In this document: positions 13,057 to 13,104 of the stretch, in pieces
How the letters are laid out: the number at the start of each line of letters is the position of its first letter
How positions within the stretch are numbered: position 1 is the first letter of the stretch
Assembly (NCBI GenBank): GCA_902478945.1
Contig: CABSMX010000058.1
Span: 1 to 13,104 of the forward strand
Origin: an uncultured Collinsella sp.
GTDB lineage: Bacteria; Actinomycetota; Coriobacteriia; Coriobacteriales; Coriobacteriaceae
Length of the DNA stretch: 13,104 nucleotides
Direction: 5' to 3'
Made by a program: the position numbers and the translations under genes
Notes under the pieces: generated by a model
Database searches by the model: none
What the model was told of the DNA's origin: nothing
What the model saw: only the letters and a program-made list of their open reading frames with translations

Positions 13057-13104
13057 CTGTCTCTTATACACATCTCCGAGCCCACGAGACTACGCTGCAT
13101 CTCG
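13057..13104. other. Illumina Nextera adapter read-through (not genomic)
   Basis: The bases from 13057 read CTGTCTCTTATACACATCT (the transposase mosaic end), then CCGAGCCCACGAGAC (the read-2 adapter), then an 8-base index TACGCTGC, then ATCTCG, the beginning of the P7 flow-cell sequence. This is an untrimmed library adapter at the contig end. Any protein crossing it is an artefact; in reverse it gives the well-known contaminant peptide LVGSEMCIRD. Confidence 0.99.

Noticed and set aside
12774..13100. A 108-codon minus-strand frame starting in the adapter
   Set aside because: Its first residues (MQRSLVGSEMCIRDS) are translated adapter, and the rest is the wrong frame of the topoisomerase B gene.

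Overview
The window looks like a chromosomal contig end from a high-GC gut actinobacterium of the Coriobacteriia, most likely Collinsella-like. That placement is inference. It rests on the GC-rich codon use, strong AGGAGG-type ribosome binding sites, a second GyrA/GyrB-like topoisomerase pair of the divergent type seen in gut Coriobacteriia and Firmicutes, an LPATG sortase-anchored protein, and gene families typical of gut Firmicutes and Actinobacteria. The right end is not genomic: the last 48 bases are Illumina Nextera read-through adapter, so the contig breaks inside the topoisomerase B-subunit gene.

Layout. (1) 1-1608, minus strand: a very GC-rich lantibiotic-immunity-type ABC transporter, with an ATPase carrying an E-loop, a MutE/EpiE-like permease and the start of a MutG-like permease, all translationally coupled. 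(2) 1609-2560: a scarred region. A TetR repressor survives only as its first 14 codons. It is followed by a structured GNRA-hairpin leader and a ToxN/TenpN-like (type III toxin-antitoxin) toxin whose start is out of frame by one base at a short C-run, then a good terminator. (3) 2722-3274, minus: a yjdF gene with a candidate yjdF-type riboswitch and an extended -10 promoter. (4) 3354-3680: an 18-bp inverted repeat overlapping the ribosome binding site of a DUF4143-type ATPase that has lost its middle. (5) 3693-6141: a MerR regulator, a divergent MerR-type promoter with a 19-bp spacer, a flavodoxin C-terminal scar, then a carboxymuconolactone decarboxylase-cupin fusion and an alpha/beta hydrolase with Cys at the nucleophile elbow. 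These form one regulated unit. (6) 6219-8492: a Sir2-family fragment, a sortase-anchored surface protein, and a flavoprotein with an iron-sulfur-like Cys motif. (7) 8600-9758, minus: an intact AAA+ ATPase with a C-terminal winged helix, preceded by three 17-bp direct repeats at a 19-bp period that run into its ribosome binding site. (8) 9851-13056, minus: a strong terminator, the topoisomerase A subunit (complete) and B subunit (truncated by the adapter).

The core (topoisomerase) is housekeeping. Most of the rest is accessory DNA with at least four gene remnants (TetR, DUF4143 ATPase, flavodoxin, Sir2), so this is a plastic region. The best candidates for something undescribed are the structured leader plus frameshifted toxin, and the shared design of the two ATPase loci (short repeats abutting the ribosome binding site).
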